This document shows, one piece after another, positions 1 to 11,713 of a stretch of DNA of 64,000 nucleotides. Source of the stretch: Acidobacteriota bacterium (GTDB lineage Bacteria; Acidobacteriota; UBA6911; RPQK01; DATIPO01); assembly GCA_035471785.1 (NCBI GenBank), contig DATIPQ010000133.1, forward strand, positions 62,001 to 126,000, read 5' to 3'. How positions within the stretch are numbered: the stretch's first letter is position 1; the number at the start of each line of letters is the position of its first letter. The notes under the pieces were generated by a model. That model had not been told where the DNA came from. It worked only from the letters and a program-made list of their open reading frames with translations, and ran no database searches. The translations under genes and the position numbers were made by a program.

Positions 1-1955
1 TCGGGCATCAGCTCCTTGAAGGGGCGGCCCTCGGCCTCGCTGCGGCTCAGCCCGTAGAGCGTCTCCATGGCGTTGTTCCACACCGTCACGCGGCCCTCGG
101 GCGATAGGACAGCCACGCCTACCGTGATGCTCTCGACCACGTTTTCGCTGTAGGCCCGGAGCCGGTTGAGCTGGCCGGCCTTGTTCTCCAACGAATCGTA
201 GAGGATGGCGTTGTCGACGGCGATGGCGGCGTAGCCGGCCAAGGTCGAGAGCATGGAAAGGTCTTCGCTGGAAAGTGGGTGGCCGTCGCTGCGGCGACCC
301 AAGCCCATGAATCCGATAATGCGTCCCCTGACTCTCAGAGGCTGCACGTACTCGATGCCCCAGTCCCCGAAGATCAGATGGGAGAGCCCCAGTCCGCCCT
401 CGCCCTGGACGGGAATGTGAGTGGCCTCGGAGGCGTTCAGGAGTTGCTCCGGCAGCCTCACGCTGCCGTCCTGTTGAGCCAGGGCGAAGCGGCCCGCCGA
501 ACGGTAGAGATGAAACAACCCCGATTCCTGATCGTCCCGCAGGAAGATCGTCACCGGCCGAATGCTCAAGGCTGCTTCAACCCGTTCACAGATCTTGTGG
601 GTGAGTTCGGACAGGCGAGTTTCCGAGCCCAGGGTGCGCTCGAATTCGGCGAAGGAGGCGCGGTAGGCGTACTCGGCTTTGTAGAAGCGGCGGTCCAGGT
701 AGCCCTGCACCCAGTTGCGCAGGGGGGCGAAAACGAATCCCAGCACCAGGGCTGAAGCCGCGAAGACCGTGAACGACTCGTCGGAGGTATAGAAACCTTG
801 CACCAGGCGGCCCAAGCCCAGCACCAGCGCCAGGTAAATCCCCAGCAGAGCCGCCGAGGTGAGGGCGTAGACGGCGCCCTTCTTGAAGATCACGTCCACG
901 TCCATCAAGCGGTAGCGGGTGATGGCATAGGCGAAGCCCAGGGGAACCAGCAGCAGCGACAGCACCGAAAAATCGAGCAGACCGCCCAAGTGCGATCCCC
1001 ACGCAGCCTGGGGCAGGTAAAGCAGGATGACAGGCAGGCCTCCGAAAAAGAGGCCGGCGGTGATCCACTGAATCTGCCGGCTCTCGCGCACATCGGCCTG
1101 AGCGCGCTGCACATGCAGCAGTGCCCAGGCGCTCAGCCCCAGGAAGAGCAGCAGATGAGCCAGGTGGACCAGATCCCACCAGTAGGAAGTGGCCAGATCG
1201 AAAGGCAGCCCAAAGGGCTGCAGCAATCCCCGAAACCACAGAGCGTAGAGGAAGGCCAGCAGGCCGAAGGGGAGGTAGATGAGACCCTTCAGCCGCGGCA
1301 TCCTCTGCAAGAGCGGGAGAGGCTTGGGAAAGGTGACGGCGAAATTGAGCAGGAGCGGTCCCGCCGCCAGAAAGGCCAGGCCGTCGGCCCAAAAGACGAT
1401 CTGATCGACGGCGTCGCCGCTGCCCGAGATGCGATAGAGGAGCATCACGAAGAAGGCCAGGCACAGGCCGTAGAAGTGGAACGCTCCGCGGGCTCTCCAG
1501 TTGCGCAGGTAGACAAAGCCGCCGATGGCCAGGAAACCCACAGCCAGGAAGGGCAAGGCGAAGTCGATGGGCAGCAGGCGGAGGCTCAGGCGGACGGGGG
1601 CGCTGAGAGCGACTTCAGCACCGCTGGAGGCCTTGCGGATGACGTACTCGACAGGCTGGCCGGGCGTGCTCTCCAGGTGAGAGGCCACGTCGTTGTAGTC
1701 ATTGAAGTCCTCGATGGGCAGTCCGTCGATGGAGACCAGCAAGTCGCCTGCTTCCAGCGTGGCTCCCTGGGAGTTGGAGAGGGGCGAATCGAGCACCTCC
1801 TCGGCAACCAATCCCTGCTCGGATTGGGACCATAGGACGCCTTGATCATAGAGCGGATGAGAGAAGCGCTGATGCAGATTAAGCACACCGATCCACACGG
1901 CCAGCGCCGTGACGATCAGTGCCAGCACTGTCTTCAATCGCTCACTGATTGCCAT
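1..1955 (-). CDS. PDZ/multi-TM/GAF/PAS sensor protein, probable histidine kinase (C-terminus beyond window)
   Basis: About 651 codons are present; the 3' end runs off the left edge. The ATG at 1955 opens a TM helix (residues about 8-27), then a PDZ-like domain (about 40-120, with LEAGDLLVSIDGLPI typical of PDZ). A block of hydrophobic helices follows (about 130-380), containing the motif ITRYRLMDVDVIFKKG that is frequent in 7TM-type histidine kinases. Next comes a GAF domain (about 445-590) and the start of a PAS domain (about 605 on). By family knowledge such proteins end in HisKA/HATPase, but that part is not visible, so a phosphatase or GGDEF output cannot be excluded. A PDZ domain next to the first TM suggests sensing of an exported peptide or protein end. 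No partner regulator is visible on this side. Confidence 0.8.
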   Translation of the reverse strand, partial: MAISERLKTVLALIVTALAVWIGVLNLHQRFSHPLYDQGVLWSQSEQGLVAEEVLDSPLSNSQGATLEAGDLLVSIDGLPIEDFNDYNDVASHLESTPGQPVEYVIRKASSGAEVALSAPVRLSLRLLPIDFALPFLAVGFLAIGGFVYLRNWRARGAFHFYGLCLAFFVMLLYRISGSGDAVDQIVFWADGLAFLAAGPLLLNFAVTFPKPLPLLQRMPRLKGLIYLPFGLLAFLYALWFRGLLQPFGLPFDLATSYWWDLVHLAHLLLFLGLSAWALLHVQRAQADVRESRQIQWITAGLFFGGLPVILLYLPQAAWGSHLGGLLDFSVLSLLLVPLGFAYAITRYRLMDVDVIFKKGAVYALTSAALLGIYLALVLGLGRLVQGFYTSDESFTVFAASALVLGFVFAPLRNWVQGYLDRRFYKAEYAYRASFAEFERTLGSETRLSELTHKICERVEAALSIRPVTIFLRDDQESGLFHLYRSAGRFALAQQDGSVRLPEQLLNASEATHIPVQGEGGLGLSHLIFGDWGIEYVQPLRVRGRIIGFMGLGRRSDGHPLSSEDLSMLSTLAGYAAIAVDNAILYDSLENKAGQLNRLRAYSENVVESITVGVAVLSPEGRVTVWNNAMETLYGLSRSEAEGRPFKELMP

Positions 1956-2241
1956 CTGGTTCGCCCTACCTCTAGCGGAAAAAGAACCGCATCAAGCCGG
2001 CGGCGGTTCTCCGCCCCGAGAGAAGCAACTTTGATGCCATGCATGGCGGCTCACAGCGAATGGCCCCAAATAAGGGCCTCTTTCCCGCTCGGAGAAACGC
2101 CGCAAGCGGCTTCAGGCTTATTTCCGCTTCCTCCCGATCCAAATAAGCGAAGCAGGGTTCAAGAATTTGGATCGGCATTTGGGCCGCAGCCTCCCGCTCC
2201 CCTTGAAAGATGCCATCGGCGGGCCGGAAGTCGCAGCAGGT

Positions 2242-4029
2242 TCAGAAGCGGACGGCGATGCCGCCGCGAACCGTGCGGGGGTTCTGTAGCAGCACCAGGT
2301 CGCCCATCGGAGTTTCGACGGTGCCTACGTCCTGGTTGGTCAGGTTGCGGACATCCAGCAGAGCTTCGATGTGCTGAGGCGTCAAGAAGTCCAGCCCCAG
2401 GAAGTCGAAGAGCCCCTGAGGCATGGGCAGGATCTGGCGTACGAAGACGTTGACGCTCTCGTTGGAAGTCTGGTAACGGTCGCTGTAGGCGTCCAGGGAA
2501 GGAATGGGGTTGCCCTCGGGGACCAGCTTGACCAAGGCGGTGACCGTGGTCTTGCTGAAGGGCAGGTAGGCGTCCACTTGGGTGGCCAGACTGTGATAGC
2601 CGTGACGCCGGAAGAGGCTGGCCAAGTCCTGGTAGCCGACGGCTTGCAGAGGTCCTCCCTCCTCATCCAAACCGTAGGCACGGCTGTAGAGGTAGGTCAC
2701 GGAGGCCTTGAGATGGTCGTTGATGCGGCGTTCGTAGATGAGCCGGTAGCCGCTGGTATCGGCTTGGCGGCCGTCGAGCTGCAACACTTGCAGACCGTGG
2801 GAAAGACCGTCTACGGCAAAGGGGCGCCCGGCGCCGTCCATCTCATTGCTGAAGACGGCGGCCTCGACGAAACTTGATTCCCCCACCTGCTGGCGCAGGC
2901 TGGCCTGCTGATAACGGGTCGTTCCCAGGCGGAACTCGTCCCCCACCCGGGAGACATAGAAGGAGTCGGACAAGTTGATGCTGTCGCCGCTGGGCAACGC
3001 CAGACTGTTGGTCACGGTGTCGCGTTTGGAGGCGGCCAGCAGGCGGAACTCGGTGCCCTCCCGCGGCTCAAAGGAAAGACTGACGTTGGGGCTGGCGAAG
3101 TTATGGGTGTCGTGGGCTCGAACCTGATTCAGCTCGAAACCCCACTCCAGCGTCAACGTGCGGCCCCAGTCCCAGCGGTCTTGCAGTCCCAGGCTGAGGG
3201 AGCGCAGAGGCCCGCTGATCTGAGACAGATCGGCGCCCCCGCCCTGCAGGGGCGAATCGCCCAGTGTCAGGTGAGGCTGGTCGAAGCTCAAGCGTCCGTA
3301 GCCGATGTAGACCTGAAGGCTGTGGCGCTCGCTCATCTGGTAGTTGATGAAGTTCTTGAGCCGCCACATCGAATCTTCGCCCGAACTGAGCTGCCCGGCC
3401 AGTACCGAGGAACCGCTGAACCCGAGAGGATTCTCAACGGCGAAGTTGGTAATGGTGGAGGAAGCCGAATCAGCCGGGAAAACCAGATAGTCGCCTCCCA
3501 GCCCCGGGCTGGACGTCACGTTGAGGACGGCCCGGCTGGGCCGGCCCCATTCCAGGGTCTCACCGCCGATGTCGCCGTTGTCGTCGCTTCGGAACACGAC
3601 GCGGCGCTGACTGGCGCCGCGGAAGAAGGCTGCCTGATTGAGATTCTGGTCCTCGGCGATCTCGACGCCCAGAATCTGCTGCAACATGACCGTCACCAGT
3701 TCGGTGCGGCCCGGACGTATCTGGATGTCGGTATCGCGTGCGTTGCGGAAGCGTCCGCTGCGGACGAGGATTTCGTAGGTGCCGCTGGCGATGTCTTTGA
3801 GGAAAACCAGGCCCGAGGCGTTGGTCCGGGCCAGGATGGGCAGGTCTTGGGACGCTCCCTGCAAACTGACGAGGATGCCAGACAGGGGCTGGCCCTTTTC
3901 GTCGGTGATGCGGGCCGTCAAATCGCCCGATTCAGACTCGGCAGGAGAGGCCGCGACCATCAGGCTGCACGGATACAGCAGGGCCAAAATGACGGCTGCA
4001 ATTAGCCAGTGGAGTCGATTTCCCCTCAT
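2242..4029 (-). CDS. Outer-membrane beta-barrel-like protein with carboxypeptidase-regulatory domain (TonB-receptor-like, short)
   Basis: About 595 residues from the ATG at 4029, which gives a clear signal peptide (MRGNRLHWLIAAVILALLYP...). An in-frame ATG at 4065 would add 12 residues. Residues about 35-115 form a CarboxypepD_reg-like beta sandwich (ITDEKGQPLSGILVSLQG, then TNASGLVFLKDIASGTYEI). The rest is rich in alternating aromatic/polar strands and ends in VRGGIAVRF with a terminal Phe, the classic signal for barrel assembly. I do not recognise a TonB plug domain between the two parts, and acidobacterial TonB receptors are usually 900-1100 residues long. It may be a specialised barrel or assembly-type protein rather than a transporter. 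GAGAGAG lies just upstream of the start. Confidence 0.7.
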   Translation of the reverse strand: MRGNRLHWLIAAVILALLYPCSLMVAASPAESESGDLTARITDEKGQPLSGILVSLQGASQDLPILARTNASGLVFLKDIASGTYEILVRSGRFRNARDTDIQIRPGRTELVTVMLQQILGVEIAEDQNLNQAAFFRGASQRRVVFRSDDNGDIGGETLEWGRPSRAVLNVTSSPGLGGDYLVFPADSASSTITNFAVENPLGFSGSSVLAGQLSSGEDSMWRLKNFINYQMSERHSLQVYIGYGRLSFDQPHLTLGDSPLQGGGADLSQISGPLRSLSLGLQDRWDWGRTLTLEWGFELNQVRAHDTHNFASPNVSLSFEPREGTEFRLLAASKRDTVTNSLALPSGDSINLSDSFYVSRVGDEFRLGTTRYQQASLRQQVGESSFVEAAVFSNEMDGAGRPFAVDGLSHGLQVLQLDGRQADTSGYRLIYERRINDHLKASVTYLYSRAYGLDEEGGPLQAVGYQDLASLFRRHGYHSLATQVDAYLPFSKTTVTALVKLVPEGNPIPSLDAYSDRYQTSNESVNVFVRQILPMPQGLFDFLGLDFLTPQHIEALLDVRNLTNQDVGTVETPMGDLVLLQNPRTVRGGIAVRF

Positions 4030-4181
4030 ACACACTCTCTCGGTACGCGCTCGAAGTGCGCGCACACTTCCGATGCAGGCTCAGACTTCCCTGTTATTCT
4101 AGACCCATAGACGGAGGCCGTCAACCAGAACGTTCAACGCGCGCCACAAAAAATTGCCGAAACCGATTCGGTGAGATGCTA

Positions 4182-4979
4182 TCAAGGCAGTCGGGTAGAC
4201 ACCTTGAGCAGCGGCTGCCAGTATGGCGCCAGCCACCATTTAAGAAAGACGTCCATAACGATCAAGGCGGCGCCGGCGGCCAACGCCGGCCGCAGCCGGC
4301 AGTCTGCAAGGTCCGGCAACCCCAGGCGCCGGGCCGCCCAACCGCTGAGCGCCGCGGCGATGAAGATGAATCCGGCCACCCGGCACATGGCCCAGGGCGG
4401 CCAAGCCATGGCCAGTACAGTCGCCATATCCAGCGCGTAACCCAGCAGCGTCCCCACATAGAACGACATGTAGTTCATCAGCACGGCGCCCATCAGCAGG
4501 CCCAGGAATCCCAGGGAGAGGAGGCAAAGCAAGGAGAAGAGCCCCAGATGGAGGGCGTGCTGGGGCAGGAAGAGCCTGATGTCGCCCTCCGCTCCCCGCC
4601 CGCTTTCCACCCAGGTGAACATTTCCTCTTGATAGGCCTGGGCCCTGAGAATGCGGTGGGAGCTCCACTCGGGGGCGGCGTAGGAAACGGTCCCCACCAG
4701 CAGGGCCGTCCAAAAAGCCCACAGCAGCGCGGCGGCCACGGCGGATTTCCATCGCGACCGAAAGAGGCGGGCGGCGAAGAGGGGGTAAAAGGCGCAAGCC
4801 TGCAAAAGAGGCAGCCAAAGGCCTCCGGCCAGCAGGCCCAGCGCCACCGCCAGGGGAGTGGTCAAGAGCAGCCACAGCAGCGGCCGGCCCGGAGGGCTGA
4901 AGAAGGCGTCCCAGGCAGCGAAGCGGGAGGCCAGGGCGCGAGCCAGCGGTTGAGTAGGCGTTTCACGGGGAAGAGACAT
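4182..4979 (-). CDS. Integral membrane protein of unknown function
   Basis: 265 residues with about six hydrophobic segments, among them PLLWLLLTTPLAVALGLLAG, AALLWAFWTALLVGTVSYA, and LGLFSLLCLLSLGFLGLLMG followed by AVLMNYMSFYVGTLLGYAL. A charged N-terminal stretch precedes the first helix, and a roughly 45-residue soluble loop (SSHRILRAQAYQEEMFTW...) sits between helices 3 and 4. I do not recognise the family; the glycine-rich helix 4-5 region faintly recalls SpoIIM/YIP1-type proteins. Its ATG lies 13 bp after the stop of the UbiA-type prenyltransferase, so the two are probably co-transcribed and it may work with that membrane enzyme (inference only). Confidence 0.7.
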   Translation of the reverse strand: MSLPRETPTQPLARALASRFAAWDAFFSPPGRPLLWLLLTTPLAVALGLLAGGLWLPLLQACAFYPLFAARLFRSRWKSAVAAALLWAFWTALLVGTVSYAAPEWSSHRILRAQAYQEEMFTWVESGRGAEGDIRLFLPQHALHLGLFSLLCLLSLGFLGLLMGAVLMNYMSFYVGTLLGYALDMATVLAMAWPPWAMCRVAGFIFIAAALSGWAARRLGLPDLADCRLRPALAAGAALIVMDVFLKWWLAPYWQPLLKVSTRLP

Positions 4980-4992
4980 GGCCGGGGACCTT

Positions 4993-5925
4993 TCAGGCGA
5001 CCAGGTAGGCCAGAGCCAGTCCGGCCTGGGCCACCAGGGTGAGGAGATACATGTGCTTCCAACTGGGGTGGTTTTCGAATCCGCCGCTGCCGGCCGACGT
5101 CCACTGATGGCTGGTCTTGAGCAGGAGGCGGGCGATGTAAGCGCCCCACAAGCAGAGCAGCAGCCCCAGGGGAGCCAGGATGCGCGAATCGGCGCTCAGC
5201 AGGCCTGCCGCCCAGGCCGCCAGCAGTCCCAGGAAGGGAAACACGAAAAAGGGCGCGATGATGAGGGTGGCTTTGCGCACTCCGTAGAGGACGGGCAGGG
5301 TGCGGCATCCTCCCTGCCGGTCGCCTTCGATGTCGGAGAAATCCTTGGTGGTGGCCGCCCCCATGAAGAAGAGCCCGAAGACGCCGCCCACGATCCAGGG
5401 CTGAGGACTCTCGAAGATGTCCTTGACGCAGGACCAGCCGGCCACGATGAGCAGGGTCCCGCGGGGAATGGCGATGGTGATGTTGGCCCACAGCCCCCGG
5501 CTCTTGGTGCGCAGGGGAGGAGCCGAATAGATGGTGGTGAAGAAGACGGCCGCCAGCGCCATCAGCAGGCATTGCCAATTGACCAGCGCCCCCAGCGCCA
5601 GCGCCGTCAGCAGGCAGAGAATGCTGACGGTCCAGGCCTGAGCCAGGTTCATGCGTCCGCTGGGCAGAGGACGGGAAGGCTTGTTGACCCGGTCTACTTC
5701 CAGGTCGAAGATCTGATTGATGCCGTTGGAGAAGCCGTTGAGGATGCCGGCCATGGCGGCTCCCGCCGCGACGTCGAAAGCCACGCCCCAGGGTGACGAA
5801 GCCCAAACCGACTGCAGATGGGGCGGGGCCCCCAGTCCCATCAGGGCGCCGGAGATCATCCCCGCCGCGGGAACCAAGAGCGTGAAAGGACGCAAGAAGG
5901 TCCAATAAACGGCGAATCGACTCAT
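4993..5925 (-). CDS. UbiA-family prenyltransferase
   Basis: Integral membrane enzyme transferring a polyprenyl group to an aromatic or other acceptor. The first Asp-rich motif is NQIFDLEVDRVNKPSRPLPSG (NxxxDxxxDxxxxPxRP) and the second is DFSDIEGDRQGGCRTLP, both typical of UbiA. About nine hydrophobic helices are visible in about 310 residues, the usual length. The start is set at ATG 5925 (MSRFAVYWTFLRP); a GTG at 5967 would add 14 residues. The acceptor is not decidable: the pattern resembles the chlorophyll-synthase/homogentisate-transferase branch more than classical UbiA. It lies between a DUF255 protein gene (45 bp upstream) and a membrane-protein gene (13 bp downstream) on the same strand. 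Confidence 0.88.
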   Translation of the reverse strand: MSRFAVYWTFLRPFTLLVPAAGMISGALMGLGAPPHLQSVWASSPWGVAFDVAAGAAMAGILNGFSNGINQIFDLEVDRVNKPSRPLPSGRMNLAQAWTVSILCLLTALALGALVNWQCLLMALAAVFFTTIYSAPPLRTKSRGLWANITIAIPRGTLLIVAGWSCVKDIFESPQPWIVGGVFGLFFMGAATTKDFSDIEGDRQGGCRTLPVLYGVRKATLIIAPFFVFPFLGLLAAWAAGLLSADSRILAPLGLLLCLWGAYIARLLLKTSHQWTSAGSGGFENHPSWKHMYLLTLVAQAGLALAYLVA

Positions 5926-5970
5926 GGATGCATCGTACCCCCACCAGCAGGGGCTTTGAAGCGGCACGGC

Positions 5971-8037
<2,067 letters not shown>

Positions 8038-8140
8038 GGTCCAAATTGTAGCACGCGCTTTTGCAAACCCTGTCCGCCCCGCGGCGCGCTCAAGGGCCAG
8101 CGCAACTTTCCATCGGAGGATGACACTATAATGGACGGTC

Positions 8141-9691
8141 ATGAAGGAAGGGGACGCCACCAGGCCGGGGACCCGCAGGCCTGCATCGGGACGGGGCAGG
8201 ATGCCGTGGGCGGCATTGCTGCTGACGATGTGGGCGACGTGTCCGCTCTTTGCCTATCAGGATCTCGAGGTGGAGATCGGCAGCCAGGTCTCGAGGGTGA
8301 CGTCCCTGCGCCAGGAGGGACGCAGCTACTACCGCGTGCGCGAAGTGGCCGAGATCTTCGATCTGCGCCTGTCGCCGCAAGACGACCGCCTGACCCTCAG
8401 AGGTCCGCGGGGAACCGCCCGCCTGCGGGAGGGCAGCGTCATCGTGGGCCGCGACCGAGGTCCCGATGTGCAGCTCAGCGCCCCCGTCTGGCAGCGCCGC
8501 CAGGGAGAATGGTACGTCACCGTGGATTTCCTGGATCGCGTGGTGCGTGATCTGCTGGACGGGCGGCTGACCCGGCTGTCGCCAACCCGCTACCGCTTCT
8601 CAGGGCTTCAGGACGTGGAGATGACGGTTCGCCTGCAGAACCATCCGCCCCATCGGGTGCGGGTGGTCTTTCAGCCGGCGCGGGCGGTCCCCATCCGCAT
8701 CGACGACCAAGGGAGGGTGTTGGTCATCGACTTCGGCCAGTTCCGTCCGCTGGTGGACCTGCCGGAGCAGCGTCCCGATGTGGATATCGTGGCCGCTCTG
8801 ACGTTCGACCGCCTGGGACGGGGAGCCATCCGCCTCGTCAAGGGTCCTCAGTACGACCGCTACGAGTACCTCGAGCTGACTTCTCCTGACCGCCATGTGC
8901 TCGATCTCTACTCTTCGTCTCAACCCCGGCGATCTCGGGGGAGGGCCGAAGTCGTCCTCGATCCGGGCCACGGCGGACGGGATGCGGGCGTCATCGAGAG
9001 TCTTCGCTCCCGGTCCGGCCAGGGCGAAGGTACGGCCGACTCTTCGGCTGCCGCGGGCCAACTGTCGGAGAAGGACTATGCCTTGCAGCTTGCCGAGCGA
9101 CTCGGCCGCAGGCTTTCTCAGGCCCGTCGTCCCGCCGTCCTGACCCGTAACCGGGACGTCGATCTCAACCTCGAGCAGCGCAGCGCCATCGCCAACGGAT
9201 TCGCGCCCAAAGCCTTCGTCAGCCTGCACCTGGGAAACGACGCCTGGTCGGCGCTAGGCGGACCGGTGGTCTACGTGCACCAGCCTCTCGGGAGCGCTCC
9301 GCTGCAGGTGCCCCTGGCCCGCAAGGGGGGGGCGGCGCCAGATTCCGGCCCGGCCCCGGAAAGGCTCGGTCAGACATCCCAAAACGGATTGCGATCCGCG
9401 CCGGACTTGGCCGCCCCGCTCAAGCCCTGGAGCGAGGCTCAGTCCGGCCATCTGGCGGAGAGCCGCCGACTGGCCGTCGCCTTGCAACAGGACCTCAATC
9501 GGCTCTTCGGCACCGACAATCAGGTGGTGGAGATTCCCCTGCGCCTGCTGGAACCGGTGGACGCGCCGGCCGTCCTCATCGAAATAGGATTTCTGAGCCA
9601 TCCTGAAGACCGGCGCAGATTGCGCGATCCCGTCTTCCAGGACCGCCTGGTGGACAGCCTGGCGCAAGCGTTGGAAAGGTACTTGCAGTGA
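8141..9691 (+). CDS. N-acetylmuramoyl-L-alanine amidase (Amidase_3) with AMIN-like N-terminal region
   Basis: Secreted peptidoglycan hydrolase of about 516 residues. The C-terminal Amidase_3 domain has [10 protein letters not shown] (zinc ligand His), VSLHLGND (second zinc His) and [16 protein letters not shown] (catalytic Glu). The N-terminal half is beta-rich with a copper-amine-oxidase-like or AMIN-like fold ([24 protein letters not shown]), likely for septal or wall targeting. The signal sequence begins around residue 21 ([11 protein letters not shown]), so a start at 8201 is possible. A low-complexity insertion (residues about 385-425) sits inside the catalytic domain between the two motifs. 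It is first in an operon: its stop overlaps the GTG of the GerMN gene by 4 bp. Confidence 0.92.
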   Translation: MKEGDATRPGTRRPASGRGRMPWAALLLTMWATCPLFAYQDLEVEIGSQVSRVTSLRQEGRSYYRVREVAEIFDLRLSPQDDRLTLRGPRGTARLREGSVIVGRDRGPDVQLSAPVWQRRQGEWYVTVDFLDRVVRDLLDGRLTRLSPTRYRFSGLQDVEMTVRLQNHPPHRVRVVFQPARAVPIRIDDQGRVLVIDFGQFRPLVDLPEQRPDVDIVAALTFDRLGRGAIRLVKGPQYDRYEYLELTSPDRHVLDLYSSSQPRRSRGRAEVVLDPGHGGRDAGVIESLRSRSGQGEGTADSSAAAGQLSEKDYALQLAERLGRRLSQARRPAVLTRNRDVDLNLEQRSAIANGFAPKAFVSLHLGNDAWSALGGPVVYVHQPLGSAPLQVPLARKGGAAPDSGPAPERLGQTSQNGLRSAPDLAAPLKPWSEAQSGHLAESRRLAVALQQDLNRLFGTDNQVVEIPLRLLEPVDAPAVLIEIGFLSHPEDRRRLRDPVFQDRLVDSLAQALERYLQ

Positions 9692-10281
9692 GCCTCCTCC
9701 ATTCCAACGAGCGTCGCCGCATCCTGCTGGCCGTGGGCCTGGTGGCCGCCGCCTCCCTCATCACCTTCCTGGTGTTCTTCTTTCAAAGCCGCGATCTGCA
9801 GCGGGAAGAGGAACCGCCCAGCGCCGCCGTGGCCGATCCCGAAGTGTTGGAAGCGGCCGACCAAGAAGACAATCAGATCGAGCTGACCCTTTACCTCTAC
9901 CGTCCCTCCAGCGTTCCCCAAGGACGGCTGGTCTCGATCAGGCGCGAGGTGGCCCGCCTCGAGGATCCGCACCTGAAGGCGCGCCAGATCATCGGCGAGG
10001 TGCTGCGCGGAAGCGGACAAGGACCCAACGTCTTCCCGGCCGAGGCCCGCCTGCGCCAGGTCTACCTCTTGGCTGACGGAACGGCCGTCGTCGATCTCTC
10101 CCAGGAAACAGCCCTCGGTCTGCCGGGTGGGGCCGTCAGCGAATACGGGGCCCTGCGCTCGCTGACCCGCTCTTTGAGGGCCAATCTGGAAGAGGTGAAG
10201 CGCGTCAAGTTCCTGGTGGGGGGACAGGACGCACCCACCTTCGCCGGACACGTCTCCATCAGCCGACCCTTCAGCGAGTAG
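9688..10281 (+). CDS. GerMN domain-containing membrane-anchored protein
   Basis: 197 residues starting at a GTG that overlaps the amidase stop in a GTGA junction. One N-terminal TM helix ([20 protein letters not shown]) anchors a GerMN domain at residues about 65-195 (LTLYLYRPS...[56 protein letters not shown]). GerMN domains accompany cell-wall amidases in many non-spore-forming bacteria, and the overlap with an amidase gene supports a role in regulating or positioning wall cleavage. The name does not imply sporulation here. Confidence 0.9.
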   Translation: MSLLHSNERRRILLAVGLVAAASLITFLVFFFQSRDLQREEEPPSAAVADPEVLEAADQEDNQIELTLYLYRPSSVPQGRLVSIRREVARLEDPHLKARQIIGEVLRGSGQGPNVFPAEARLRQVYLLADGTAVVDLSQETALGLPGGAVSEYGALRSLTRSLRANLEEVKRVKFLVGGQDAPTFAGHVSISRPFSE

Positions 10282-10358
10282 CCGCCCCCTTGAAGGCCAA
10301 GCCGCGCCGGCCCCTGCTCAGCTTGCTCCCCGCCAGCCATTGTGTAGAATGGCTGCCC

Positions 10359-11153
10359 ATGGCAAAGCGCAGCGACGGAAGAGAATCTGACCAACTGCGT
10401 CCGGTCACGATCGAGCCTCACTTCACCAAACACGCTGAAGGCTCAGTGCTCATAACCACCGGCGAAACGCGGGTCATCTGCACGGCCAGCGTGGAAGACC
10501 GGGTGCCCATCTGGCTGCGCGGCAAGGGCCAGGGATGGGTGACGGCCGAATACGGCATGCTTCCCCGCTCCACCAATTCCCGCATGACCCGCGAGTCCAG
10601 CCGCGGCAAGCCCTCGGGACGCACCCAGGAAATCCAACGCCTTATCGGGCGGGCTCTGCGCTCTGTGGTCAACCTGCAACGGCTGGGCGAACGCACCATC
10701 TGGGTCGACTGCGACGTCATCCAGGCCGATGGGGGCACCCGCACCGCTTCGGTCACCGGAGCCTACGTGGCGCTGGCCTTGGCCTTGGCCCATATGAAGG
10801 AGAACAAGCAGATCTCAGAGGCGCCTCTGACCGACTACCTGGCGGCTGTCAGCGTGGGGTTGATCGGCGTCGACCCGCGCCTCGACCTGCACTACGATGA
10901 GGACGCCAACGCCGACGTCGACATGAACGTGGTGATGACCGGACGCGGCTATTTCGTGGAGATCCAGGGGACGGCCGAGAAACACGCCTTCTCGCGCAAA
11001 CAGCACGAAGAACTGATCGACCTGGCTGAAAAGGGCATCCGCGAACTGATGGACAAGCAGAAGGAAGTCCTGCAGGCAGAGCTTGGAGACAAGCTGGACT
11101 CACTCATGCAGACACTCAAGAGTTTTACCATTGCGCCTTCTTCTCGCGACTAG
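10359..11153 (+). CDS. rph: Ribonuclease PH
   Basis: Phosphorolytic 3'-to-5' exoribonuclease trimming tRNA 3' ends. About 264 residues from the ATG at 10359 ([20 protein letters not shown]). An in-frame start at 10290 adds 23 residues without homology. Family motifs: [58 protein letters not shown]-like [18 protein letters not shown], and FVEIQGTAE. Length is slightly above the usual 240-260. Its 3' end overlaps the start of rdgB by about 23 bp, a gene pair order seen in many bacteria. Confidence 0.96.
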   Translation: MAKRSDGRESDQLRPVTIEPHFTKHAEGSVLITTGETRVICTASVEDRVPIWLRGKGQGWVTAEYGMLPRSTNSRMTRESSRGKPSGRTQEIQRLIGRALRSVVNLQRLGERTIWVDCDVIQADGGTRTASVTGAYVALALALAHMKENKQISEAPLTDYLAAVSVGLIGVDPRLDLHYDEDANADVDMNVVMTGRGYFVEIQGTAEKHAFSRKQHEELIDLAEKGIRELMDKQKEVLQAELGDKLDSLMQTLKSFTIAPSSRD

Positions 11154-11709
11154 CAACAACGGCAAGGCCGAAGAGTTCCGGCGCGTTTTGGAGCCCTGCG
11201 GATTCGAACTCGTCACCCTTGAGGCCTTCCCTGAAGCACCCCATCCCAAAGAGACGGAATCCACTTTCGGCGGCAACGCCCGCCTCAAGGCCGAGCACTA
11301 CCATCGGCTCACCGGACTCCCCGCCCTGGCCGACGACTCGGGCCTGGAAGTAGATGCCTTGAACGGACGTCCGGGAGTCCACTCGGCGCGCCTGGCCGAC
11401 AACGATCCGGAGCGTATTCGCCGCCTGCTGGAAATGCTCTCGGCCCAAGGCGCCCTCAAGGAGTCTCAGCGCAGCGCCCGCTTCGTCTGCGCCCTCTGCC
11501 TGATGGCGCCGGGCAAGGTCTTCGAGGTGGAAGGACGCGTGAAAGGAGTCATTATCGACGCTCCCCGAGGACAACAGGGTTTCGGATACGACCCCGTCTT
11601 CTACTATCCTCCGCTGAAAAGAACATTCGCCGAAATCCCGGCCAAAGCCAAGAACCGCATCTCCCACCGCGCCAAAGCCCTGGATAAGCTCCTCAAGGCA
11701 TTGTCTTGA
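11131..11709 (+). CDS. rdgB: RdgB/HAM1 dITP/XTP pyrophosphatase
   Basis: House-cleaning nucleoside triphosphatase removing ITP, dITP and XTP. The family begins with [18 protein letters not shown], which places the start at a TTG at 11131, inside the last codons of rph; the upstream ATG at 11083 would add 16 unrelated residues. Other motifs: [23 protein letters not shown] (catalytic Asp region), [11 protein letters not shown] and [14 protein letters not shown]. About 192 residues, the normal length. Translational coupling to rph is likely. The next gene is convergent, only 4 bp away. Confidence 0.95.
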   Translation: MRLLLATSNNGKAEEFRRVLEPCGFELVTLEAFPEAPHPKETESTFGGNARLKAEHYHRLTGLPALADDSGLEVDALNGRPGVHSARLADNDPERIRRLLEMLSAQGALKESQRSARFVCALCLMAPGKVFEVEGRVKGVIIDAPRGQQGFGYDPVFYYPPLKRTFAEIPAKAKNRISHRAKALDKLLKALS

Positions 11710-11713
11710 GAGC

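Noticed and set aside
798-1835. Gln-rich open frame of 345 codons on plus
   Set aside because: Shadow of the sensor protein on minus; composition dominated by Gln/Glu/Gly from reversed Leu/Ala codons, no domain.
1972-2178. 68-codon open frame on minus between the first two genes
   Set aside because: No ribosome site, no recognisable features, ends in a short GGCGG-AGAA-CCGCC hairpin region; treated as intergenic (286 bp).
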